The position numbers and the translations under genes were made by a program. Below are positions 1 to 5,565 of a stretch of DNA of 8,145 nt, in pieces. The DNA comes from Bacteroidales bacterium (GTDB lineage Bacteria; Bacteroidota; Bacteroidia; Bacteroidales; UBA932), in assembly GCA_024401915.1 (NCBI GenBank), contig JAKSKA010000057.1, positions 1-8,145 of the forward strand. The letters are read 5' to 3'. The notes under the pieces were generated by a model that searched no databases, was not told the origin of the DNA, and worked only from the letters and a program-made list of their open reading frames with translations. How positions within the stretch are numbered: the stretch's first letter is position 1; each line of letters begins with the position of its first letter.

Positions 1-331
1 CAGGTCCTGGCTTACATTCGCAGGACTGGGGAGAGATGGGGAAAGATTCGACCTGTCCTTGAGGGCGATAATTTTCAAGGTGGATAACTGGGATGACAGG
101 ATCTCCTGTTATGAAAGGGATGTACCTGGTTCGTTCACTGTCCCGGCATATTATGGCAGGGGGTGGAAACTCTCATCCTTCCTCTCCTGGAAGTCTCCCG
201 GCGGTCGGAGTTCGTTTTATACAAGGCTGTCTTACTTGACATTTCCCTGGACCATTCCGAAAAAAGATTCACAGTTAGAAATCAGGGTGTTCTACAGGAT
301 GAGACTATACTCGTCCAGGCAACGCAAGTGA
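1..331 (+). CDS. C-terminal fragment of a probable outer-membrane beta-barrel protein (5' end outside window)
   Basis: The frame is open from base 2 to a TGA stop at 329-331, giving about 109 residues with no start codon in the window. A TTG at 59 is in frame but is only an internal Leu codon. The fragment has alternating hydrophobic and polar stretches rich in Tyr, Trp, Phe and Arg (for example FYTRLSYLTFPW and LEIRVFYRMRL), as in outer-membrane beta strands. The segment with DDRISCYERDVPGSFTVPAY resembles, from memory, the end of large Bacteroidales proteins that combine helix-hairpin-helix (ComEA-like) motifs with a barrel-like C-terminal half. That identity is inference, because no helix-hairpin-helix motif lies in the window. 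The protein does not end in the usual terminal Phe; it ends in a basic SSRQRK tail. It converges on the murF operon, with the terminator hairpin starting 18 nt after its stop. Confidence 0.6.
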   Translation, partial: RSWLTFAGLGRDGERFDLSLRAIIFKVDNWDDRISCYERDVPGSFTVPAYYGRGWKLSSFLSWKSPGGRSSFYTRLSYLTFPWTIPKKDSQLEIRVFYRMRLYSSRQRK

Positions 332-349
332 GGGCGAATTTGATAAAAA

Positions 350-379
350 AATAGGCTAAATTTCCCGATTTAGCCTATT
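350..379 (-). terminator. Intrinsic terminator of the murF operon, possibly bidirectional
   Basis: A perfect 12-bp inverted repeat (350-361 with 368-379, core AATAGGCTAAAT) encloses a 6-nt loop. On the plus strand it is preceded by an A-run at 345-350, so a minus-strand transcript reads stem-loop then a run of U. This is the classic rho-independent arrangement for the operon whose last gene, murF, ends at 435. The hairpin also sits 18 nt after the stop of the plus-strand gene, but on that side it is followed by TTAACAAAAATG, with no U-run, so termination there is less certain. Between 380 and 434 there are only small AT-rich inverted repeats (for example TATCTA/TAGATA at 414-429). Confidence 0.85.
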
Positions 380-434
380 AACAAAAATGTTATTAATACA
401 AACAATGTTGTTATATCTATTGTTAGATAGGGCT

Positions 435-1766
435 TTAATCAGAAACGCTCTGAATTAGCTTTTCCATCTGGATTCCTCTTGATCCCTTGATGAGAATCGC
501 CGTATCCTGAGGCTTTTCCGTCTCGAAACAAGCCTTTGCAGCTTCAGAATCGGGAGCCCAATGCTTGACAATATTGCAAGGGTGAATGTCAAGCGCCTTC
601 TTGAATTCCCCGCCTACAAGTATAGCCGGGATCGAGCGCTCTTCAAGCATTTCCACTATCCTTACGTGCTCTTTCACAGAGTCCTCTCCAAGTTCCCTCA
701 TATCCCCCAGCAACGCCAGTTTCCTTTCCGATTTGAACATCGAGAAGTTCTCCAGGGCTGCCTTCATGGACGAAGGATTGGCATTGTATGCGTCGATGAT
801 CAGCGTATTCGTAGTTGTTCTTGTCATCTGGGAGCGCTGGTTCATCGGCACATAGGCTTCGATGGCGCTGACGGCATCCTCTTCCTTTACTCCGAAATGC
901 TCACCCACACACAATGCTGCCATAACGTTTGTGGCATTGTAGGCGCCTACAAGTTGTGTCTTCACTACCCTGCCGCTCTTGAGCCTTATGCGGAGGAAAG
1001 GCTCTTCCGCCGAGGGTTCGAGCACTTCTGCACCATCCTGTCCCAAACCATAGAAAACCTTGCCGCAAGGTTGCTGAGAGGCCATTTCCATCAGGTCCCC
1101 GTCATCCTTGTTCACGAAGATCCTTGAGCCTTCGACCTTTCCAAGCCATTTGTAAAGCTCCCCCTTTGCGGCCTTTACGCCTTCGAAACTGCCAAATCCG
1201 AGCAGATGGGCCTTGCCGACATTGGTAATCAGTCCGCAGTCCGGGCGGCTGACCTTCACGAGTTTTGCGATATCATCAGGATGGTTTGCCCCCATTTCAA
1301 TGACAGCCAGTTCCGTGTCGGGCTTTATCTTCAGAAGGCTCAGCGGAACACCTATGTCGTTATTGAGGTTACCTTCCGTGGCGCATACATTATATGCGCG
1401 TCTCAGCACGGCTGAAGTCAGCTCTTTTGTCGTAGTTTTTCCGTTGGTGCCTGTAAGGCCGATCACGGTCAGCCTTTTCCCCTTTTCATCGAGGGCGTGC
1501 TCACGATGGTGGATGGCAAGCTGCTGAAGGCTCTCGAAAGGCGATTGGACGCGGATAAGACGCGATCCGTCGCAGTCTATTGCAGCATCGTCATTTACGA
1601 CTGCGTACGCGGCCCCTTTTTCGAGTGCTCCTGCAGCATAGTCGTTCCCGTCGAAATTCTCTCCGCGCAGGGCAAAGAAGAGCTCCCCGCCGGAGATTGA
1701 CCTGCTGTCCGTAGTGACTTTATAGCCGCAGTTCCGGTAAATAGAATATAATTCTTCTATGGTCAT
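435..1766 (-). CDS. murF: UDP-N-acetylmuramoyl-tripeptide--D-alanyl-D-alanine ligase (MurF)
   Basis: This cytoplasmic ATP-dependent ligase adds D-Ala-D-Ala to UDP-MurNAc-tripeptide, the last cytosolic step in building the peptidoglycan pentapeptide precursor. The 443-residue length is normal for the family. Seen in order: an N-terminal substrate-binding domain with DSR at 20-22; the ATP-binding loop GTNGKTTT at 106-113; EMGANHPDDI at 158-167; TNVGKAHLLGFGS at 181-193, followed by the KAAKGEL stretch (198-204) typical of Mur ligases; NQRSQM at 309-314; the MurF signature DAYNANPSSM at 325-334; and LGDMRELG at 353-360 in the C-terminal domain. The ATG at 1764-1766 fits the usual N-terminus and has no clear Shine-Dalgarno sequence. 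It is the last gene of the operon, 40 nt after the upstream gene, and is followed by a strong terminator. The window shows no other division or cell-wall (dcw) cluster genes next to it. Confidence 0.97.
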   Translation of the reverse strand: MTIEELYSIYRNCGYKVTTDSRSISGGELFFALRGENFDGNDYAAGALEKGAAYAVVNDDAAIDCDGSRLIRVQSPFESLQQLAIHHREHALDEKGKRLTVIGLTGTNGKTTTKELTSAVLRRAYNVCATEGNLNNDIGVPLSLLKIKPDTELAVIEMGANHPDDIAKLVKVSRPDCGLITNVGKAHLLGFGSFEGVKAAKGELYKWLGKVEGSRIFVNKDDGDLMEMASQQPCGKVFYGLGQDGAEVLEPSAEEPFLRIRLKSGRVVKTQLVGAYNATNVMAALCVGEHFGVKEEDAVSAIEAYVPMNQRSQMTRTTTNTLIIDAYNANPSSMKAALENFSMFKSERKLALLGDMRELGEDSVKEHVRIVEMLEERSIPAILVGGEFKKALDIHPCNIVKHWAPDSEAAKACFETEKPQDTAILIKGSRGIQMEKLIQSVSD

Positions 1767-1776
1767 AATATTAATG

Positions 1777-1798
1777 GCCCCGACGTCAGCGCCGGGGC
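1777..1798 (-). promoter_or_regulatory. GC-rich hairpin between the phosphoesterase gene and murF
   Basis: In the only sizeable gap of the operon (1767-1806), GCCCCG at 1777-1782 pairs with CGGGGC at 1793-1798. Two further pairs are possible inside the 10-nt loop. On the minus strand the hairpin begins 8 nt after the upstream stop and is followed by CATTAATATT and then the murF ATG, 10 nt from the stem. The missing U-run argues against a strong terminator. It could be a partial terminator, an mRNA-processing or stabilising structure, or an element affecting murF translation. The structure is seen; the role is inferred. Confidence 0.45.
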
Positions 1799-1806
1799 AA
1801 TATCTT

Positions 1807-2835
1807 TTATTTCAATGTGAGGATGGATACAATAGGGAGATGGTCGGAAGGGAAATGCATCGAACCGTCCTTTGTGGGGAACATCCTTCGGTCGATCTTG
1901 AAGGATTTGGGCTCGAATTCCTTGCTGTACATAATATGGTCGGGGTACCATTTGCCGAATCCGCTCTCGTCCTTTTTCGGCTGGGTTCCGGCCATAAGCT
2001 CGTTCTCTTCCAGTTTCCCGGCCTCCTTGAGGGCCAGGAAGGCATCCTTCCAGCGGGAGGATGTCATAATCGTGAATCCGTTCTCAGGCGTCTTCCCTTC
2101 TTTCTCGGCCTTCTTTATCTCCTTGGGGGTAAGAGGCGCGGAATTGAAATCCCCGACCACTATGGAAGGGGTATTTGACGGTACAAGGTCGTAGTCTGCA
2201 TATTGGACGAACTGTTCAGCATTGTATTCGTTTCCTCCATCCTTGTGCATAGTTCCAAGGACAAGGTGGGTGCAGATGAAATAGAATTTCTTGCCGCTCT
2301 TCTTGTGCTTCAGCCATACCCACACGGCAGGGCGGTTCGTACCTTTGGGCGCACCTTCAACCCTGATGGGTTTTTCCGGATTGCCGCCAAGCCAGAAGAT
2401 GCCGCTGCCCAGTTCGGTAAACACGTCCTTCTTGTAGCAGATGGCGTCGTCAAAGCTGATCTTCTTCTTCCCGGTATTCGGGAACAGAACCCATTCATAG
2501 TCGTCCGCTCCCCTTTTCTCTGCTACAAGCTTCTGGATGCCTAATTCTCCCTTGACGCCCCAGATGCTGTCGCAGACCTCCTGGAATCCCATAATGTCGC
2601 AATCGAGGTCGGCTATCATCGCTGCAACGCTCTCGGCGCTGTTGCACCAATATTTCTGCTGGGATGTGAATTTGCCGCTTTTTATCTGTTTCACGCGGGA
2701 CCCCGGGGTGCGGAGGTTATACGCGCCTACCTTCAGTTCCGGTGGCGTTTTTTTCGCCGCTGCGTCCGTGGAAAACAGCAGCATCGAGATGGCGGCGATT
2801 CCGCACAATTTGATAAATAACCTATTCATAATCAT
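1807..2835 (-). CDS. Secreted endonuclease/exonuclease/phosphatase-family protein
   Basis: This is a 342-residue exported member of the DNase I-like, metal-dependent phosphoesterase superfamily. An N-terminal signal peptide (basic start MNRLFIK, hydrophobic core CGIAAISMLLF, then STDAAA/KK near residue 27) indicates export. Catalytic-family motifs follow in order: YN at 39-40 in GAYNLRT; metal-binding Glu86 in GFQEV; His190 in FICTHL; Asp229 and Asn231 in VVGDFNS; DH at 299-300; and the terminal SDHLP with Asp331-His332. All are present, so it should be active. The substrate (nucleic acid, phospholipid head group or sugar phosphate) cannot be told from sequence. The frame stays open upstream to 2958, but that stretch lies inside dut; the ATG at 2833-2835, one nt after the dut stop and 8 nt after an AGGAAA, is preferred. 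A second ATG at 2827-2829 is a possible alternative and would lose only two residues. Confidence 0.9.
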   Translation of the reverse strand: MIMNRLFIKLCGIAAISMLLFSTDAAAKKTPPELKVGAYNLRTPGSRVKQIKSGKFTSQQKYWCNSAESVAAMIADLDCDIMGFQEVCDSIWGVKGELGIQKLVAEKRGADDYEWVLFPNTGKKKISFDDAICYKKDVFTELGSGIFWLGGNPEKPIRVEGAPKGTNRPAVWVWLKHKKSGKKFYFICTHLVLGTMHKDGGNEYNAEQFVQYADYDLVPSNTPSIVVGDFNSAPLTPKEIKKAEKEGKTPENGFTIMTSSRWKDAFLALKEAGKLEENELMAGTQPKKDESGFGKWYPDHIMYSKEFEPKSFKIDRRMFPTKDGSMHFPSDHLPIVSILTLK

Positions 2836-2836
2836 A

Positions 2837-3271
2837 TTATTTGTTTCCTGTCGAGCCGAAGCCGCCTTCTCCCCTTCCGGATTCAGCAAGTTCTTCGACT
2901 GCTTCCCATTCGATTTTCTCGTGACGCGCGAGGACCAGCTGTGCGATGCGCTCGCCATTCTCTACGGTGAAGGCTTCATCGCTGAGGTTGACGAGTATGA
3001 CACCCACTTCGCCGCGATAGTCGGCATCTATGGTGCCGGGAGCATTCAGTACGCTGATACCCTTCTTTGCGGCGAGTCCGCTTCTGGGGCGCACCTGAAC
3101 CTCGAAACCGGCTGGAATCTCAAGATAAAGGCCGGTAGGTATCACGGCGCGTCCGAGTGGCTCTAGCACTACCGGAGCGTCCAGTGAGGCCCGCACGTCC
3201 ATTCCGGCGGAAAGTTCCGTCGCGTATGCAGGCAGGCCGTTGGAGGATTTGTTGATGACTTTGACTTTCAT
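2837..3271 (-). CDS. dut: dUTP diphosphatase (dUTPase)
   Basis: The enzyme hydrolyses dUTP to dUMP and pyrophosphate, keeping uracil out of DNA and supplying dUMP for thymidylate synthesis. It is normally a cytoplasmic homotrimer. At 144 residues it is the standard length, and all five conserved motifs are visible: motif 1 AGMDVRA at 22-28; motif 2 RPRSGLA at 61-67; motif 3 from Asn76 to Val94, with [12 protein letters not shown] at 79-90 containing the catalytic Asp; motif 4 GERIAQLVL at 107-115; and the Gly-rich, P-loop-like motif 5 [11 protein letters not shown] at 132-142. The ATG start at 3269-3271 lies 3 nt after the stop of the permease gene, and its own stop is followed after 1 nt by the next start, so translational coupling is likely. 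No residue looks abnormal. Confidence 0.97.
   Translation of the reverse strand: MKVKVINKSSNGLPAYATELSAGMDVRASLDAPVVLEPLGRAVIPTGLYLEIPAGFEVQVRPRSGLAAKKGISVLNAPGTIDADYRGEVGVILVNLSDEAFTVENGERIAQLVLARHEKIEWEAVEELAESGRGEGGFGSTGNK
2844..2849 (-). promoter_or_regulatory. Shine-Dalgarno-like site for the phosphoesterase gene
   Basis: AGGAAA on the minus strand lies within the last codons of dut, 8 nt before the ATG at 2835 and 14 nt before the alternative ATG at 2829. The spacing supports 2835 as the start. Most other genes here lack such a site, so it is the clearest purine-rich ribosome-binding motif in the operon and suggests translation coupled to dut. Confidence 0.5.
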
Positions 3272-3274
3272 ATT

Positions 3275-4369
3275 CTATTTCTGTGCATAGCGGTAAAGCA
3301 CGGCTGTCACTATCGCGAACAGCACGTTCGGTATCCATAGCGCCACAAAGGCCGGCAGTGTCCCGGTGAACACGAACATCTGGCTGAAGCGCAGGAAGAG
3401 AATGTAGGAGAACGCGAGACCGATGCCGAGGCCGATATTCCAGCCTATGCCGCCTCGTTTCTTGCGGGATGAGAGCACCACGCCCATTATCGTAAGGATA
3501 AGCGCCGAGAACGGCAGTGCGAAGCGCGTGTGTTTCTCGATCTGGGCATACATAACGTTGGCGTCTCCCCTCATTTTCTGTGTGTCTATGAGGTCGTTCA
3601 GCTGCTTGAGGGTCATCTTCTCAACCGTCTTCTCATTATGATAGAAGTCGGTGATCGTGAGGGCGATGACCGTGTCCTTCTTTTCGCCGCTGGTTATGCT
3701 GTCCTCGATTCCTTCGGTATAGTCGCGTATGAACCAGTTCTTAAGGTGCCAGCCGCACAGCGTGCTGTCCCACACCGCCGATTCGGCGCTCAGCTTGCTG
3801 ACCAGCTTGTTGTCCTTCACGCTTTCCAGGGTGAAATTGCGCGCCGTGTTGTTCCAGGAGCTGAAGCTTTCCACGAACACGAACTGTCCGGGCGCGATCT
3901 GATAGTGTATATCCCTGTGCTTGTATTCGTTATGGCGTTTGACATACTTGGCTTCGAAGGCCAGGCGCGTCTCGTTGGAGCGCGGGATCACCCACAGGTT
4001 GAGAGCGAGCGAGAGCCCTGCAATCAGCGTTGCCGATATCAGGTACGGGAGCAGCATACGCTTGTAACTGATTCCACCTGAGAGGATTGCGATGATCTCG
4101 GAATTGGCCGCCAGACGTGAGGTGAAGAAAATCACCGTGATGAAGACGAAGAGCGGCGAGAACATATTGATGAAGTACGGGATGAAGTTGAGATAGTACT
4201 TGAAGATTATCTCGTTCAAGGGCGCTTCGTTCTTCACGAAATTGTCGATCTTCTCCGAAATGTCGAATATTATCACGATGCCGATGATCAGCACCAGCGC
4301 GATGAAGAAGGTCAGGATGAACTTCTTCATTATATATTTGTCGAGTATCTTCGGTTTGAACTGCATCAT
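3275..4369 (-). CDS. LptF/LptG-family (YjgP/YjgQ) lipopolysaccharide export permease
   Basis: A 364-residue inner-membrane protein of the family that, with the LptB ATPase, extracts lipopolysaccharide from the inner membrane and passes it to the periplasmic Lpt bridge. Six hydrophobic helices are seen at about residues 17-36, 64-84, 105-127, 283-300, 308-328 and 337-358. A hydrophilic ~150-residue domain lies between helices 3 and 4, matching the periplasmic jellyroll of LptF/G. The cytoplasmic loop NSEIIAILSGGISYKRM (89-105) corresponds to the coupling helix that contacts LptB, with Glu91 at the conserved acidic position. Whether it is the F or G type cannot be decided from the sequence alone. 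The frame is open upstream to 4612, but that stretch overlaps tgt. The tandem ATGs at 4367-4369 and 4364-4366, just 2 nt beyond the tgt stop, are the sensible starts. It lies 3 nt upstream of dut. Confidence 0.93.
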   Translation of the reverse strand: MMQFKPKILDKYIMKKFILTFFIALVLIIGIVIIFDISEKIDNFVKNEAPLNEIIFKYYLNFIPYFINMFSPLFVFITVIFFTSRLAANSEIIAILSGGISYKRMLLPYLISATLIAGLSLALNLWVIPRSNETRLAFEAKYVKRHNEYKHRDIHYQIAPGQFVFVESFSSWNNTARNFTLESVKDNKLVSKLSAESAVWDSTLCGWHLKNWFIRDYTEGIEDSITSGEKKDTVIALTITDFYHNEKTVEKMTLKQLNDLIDTQKMRGDANVMYAQIEKHTRFALPFSALILTIMGVVLSSRKKRGGIGWNIGLGIGLAFSYILFLRFSQMFVFTGTLPAFVALWIPNVLFAIVTAVLYRYAQK

Positions 4370-4371
4370 TT

Positions 4372-5502
4372 CTACATTCTCTGCGTTACGCGCCTCACGG
4401 CATCTTCCTTCCACTGCGCGAAGTCTCCGGCCTCGATGTGAGCACGCGACTGGCGTACCACGTCGAGATAGAAAGCAAGGTTGTGCTCGCTCGCCAGCAT
4501 AGCTGCGAACATCTCTCCGGCAATGAAGAGGTGGTGAAGGTAGGCTTTCGTATATGTGTGGTCGACAAAAGACGTGCCCGCCGGGTCGAGTTCGCTGCAA
4601 TCCTGCGACCATTTTGCGTCGCGCATATTCATTATGCCGTTCCAGGTGAAGAGCATGCCGTTGCGGCCGTTGCGGGTCGGCATCACGCAGGCGAACATAT
4701 CCACTCCGCGTGCAATGCCTTCAAGCAGGTTGGCGGGCGTGCCGACACCCATAAGATAGCGTGCCTTGTCCTGCGGGATGACGGGGTCGAGCAGCTCCAG
4801 AACTTCGTACATCTTCTCCGTCGGCTCCCCTACCGCGAGTCCTCCGATGGCGATTCCGGCATCGGCATAGTCGAGGGCGTGCTCGGCCGCAGCGATCCGC
4901 AGGTCGGGATACGTGCATCCCTGTATTATCGGGAAGAAGGTCTGGCTGTATCCATAGAGTCCCTCCGTCTCATTGAAACGTTTCGAATAGCGTTCGAGCC
5001 AGTTCTGCGTCAGTTTCAGCGACTTTGCGGCGTAGTCGTGGTCGGCGTCGCCGGGGCAGCCCTCGTCCAGGGCCATCATTATGTCAGCACCGATGATCCT
5101 CTGCGTGTCCACGTTGTTTTCCGGCGTGAAGCAGTGGCGCGAGCCGTCGATGTGTGACTGGAACGTGCAGCCCTCCTGTGTCAGTTTGCGTATCCCCGTA
5201 AGCGAGAAGACCTGGAATCCGCCGCTGTCCGTGAGGATGGGGCGGGGCCAGTTCTCGAAGCGGTGCAGGCCGCCTGCCGCCTTCAGCGTGTCAAGGCCCG
5301 GGCGCAGGTAGAGGTGGTATGTGTTTCCCAGAATGATTTCAGCCCCGATGTCTTCGGCGAGGTCCCTGTGATACACGCCCTTTACGGAACCGACGGTCCC
5401 GACGGGCATGAAGATGGGGGTATGTATTTCGCCGTGGTCCGTCGTTATCACGCCGCAGCGGGCGTGCGATCCCGGATCAGAAGCTGTCTTTCTGAATTTC
5501 AT
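4372..5502 (-). CDS. tgt: tRNA-guanine transglycosylase (Tgt) family protein with altered catalytic residues
   Basis: Tgt exchanges guanine-34 in GUN-anticodon tRNAs for preQ1 in the queuosine pathway. The 376-residue length, TIM-barrel layout and many motifs match: ITTDHGEIHTPIFMPVGT at 19-36, GNTYHLYLRPG at 59-69, general-base Asp92 in TDSGGFQVFSL, Asp146 in MALDE, Gln194 in PIIQG, GGLAVGEP at 220-227, YLMGVGTP at 249-256, and PTRNGRNG at 275-282. Three departures stand out. The nucleophile position (Asp in DCVMPTR, E. coli Asp264) is Ala271 (DMFACVMPTR). The Cys of the DEC pocket motif is Gly148. The three zinc Cys positions (E. coli 302/304/307) are Gly309, Ser311 and Asp314, while the zinc His is kept (His340). 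Loss of the Cys ligands may be a Bacteroidota trait (recollection); the Ala is harder to reconcile with activity. The frame is otherwise intact. It is the first gene of the operon; the ATG at 5500-5502 fits the family N-terminus. Confidence 0.92.
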   Translation of the reverse strand: MKFRKTASDPGSHARCGVITTDHGEIHTPIFMPVGTVGSVKGVYHRDLAEDIGAEIILGNTYHLYLRPGLDTLKAAGGLHRFENWPRPILTDSGGFQVFSLTGIRKLTQEGCTFQSHIDGSRHCFTPENNVDTQRIIGADIMMALDEGCPGDADHDYAAKSLKLTQNWLERYSKRFNETEGLYGYSQTFFPIIQGCTYPDLRIAAAEHALDYADAGIAIGGLAVGEPTEKMYEVLELLDPVIPQDKARYLMGVGTPANLLEGIARGVDMFACVMPTRNGRNGMLFTWNGIMNMRDAKWSQDCSELDPAGTSFVDHTYTKAYLHHLFIAGEMFAAMLASEHNLAFYLDVVRQSRAHIEAGDFAQWKEDAVRRVTQRM

Positions 5503-5506
5503 TCCG

Positions 5507-5514
5507 TAAAGTTA
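5507..5514 (-). promoter_or_regulatory. Probable -7 box for the tgt operon, implying a very short or absent leader
   Basis: On the minus strand the sequence TAACTTTA matches the Bacteroidota -7 consensus TAnnTTTG at all fixed bases but the last. It ends only 4 nt before the tgt ATG, so transcription would start at or beside the start codon, giving a leaderless or nearly leaderless message. No convincing -33 TTTG is seen at the expected distance, and no better match occurs in the 63-nt gap. The box overlaps the upstream element of the divergent promoter. Confidence 0.4.
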
Positions 5515-5544
5515 GTGAATTCCCGTGATTTTATCTTAATTTTG
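5512..5544 (+). promoter_or_regulatory. Bacteroidota-type promoter of the nucleoside transporter gene
   Basis: TAATTTTG at 5537-5544 is a perfect match to the -7 consensus TAnnTTTG recognised by the Bacteroidota primary sigma factor. A partial -33 element (TTAG at 5512-5515, consensus TTTG) lies 21 nt upstream. Transcription would begin near 5550, leaving an AT-rich leader of roughly 15 nt before the ATG at 5566. No Shine-Dalgarno sequence is visible in this leader, which is common in this phylum. Confidence 0.7.
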
Positions 5545-5565
5545 CATAAACAAATTTCTACACCT

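Noticed and set aside
561..1127. 188-residue open frame on the plus strand opposite murF
   Set aside because: It lies wholly within an unmistakable murF, its translation resembles no family, and it is a by-product of the coding frame on the other strand.
1812..2045. Arg/Ser/Pro-rich small frame inside the phosphoesterase gene
   Set aside because: It is an out-of-frame reading of the same strand with biased composition and no support as a gene.
2836..2958. N-terminal extension of the secreted phosphoesterase
   Set aside because: It overlaps the conserved motif 5 region of dut and would bury the signal peptide inside the protein.
4370..4612. N-terminal extension of the LptF/G protein
   Set aside because: The extra residues are basic and low-complexity, lie over tgt in another frame, and precede a normal family start at 4369.
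4438..5157. 239-residue open frame on the plus strand opposite tgt
   Set aside because: It is antisense to well-conserved tgt codons, with Arg/His/Val-rich composition typical of a shadow frame and no promoter or motif.
5263..5565. N-terminal extension of the nucleoside transporter
   Set aside because: It runs opposite tgt and through the divergent promoter; the ATG at 5566 gives the normal family N-terminus.
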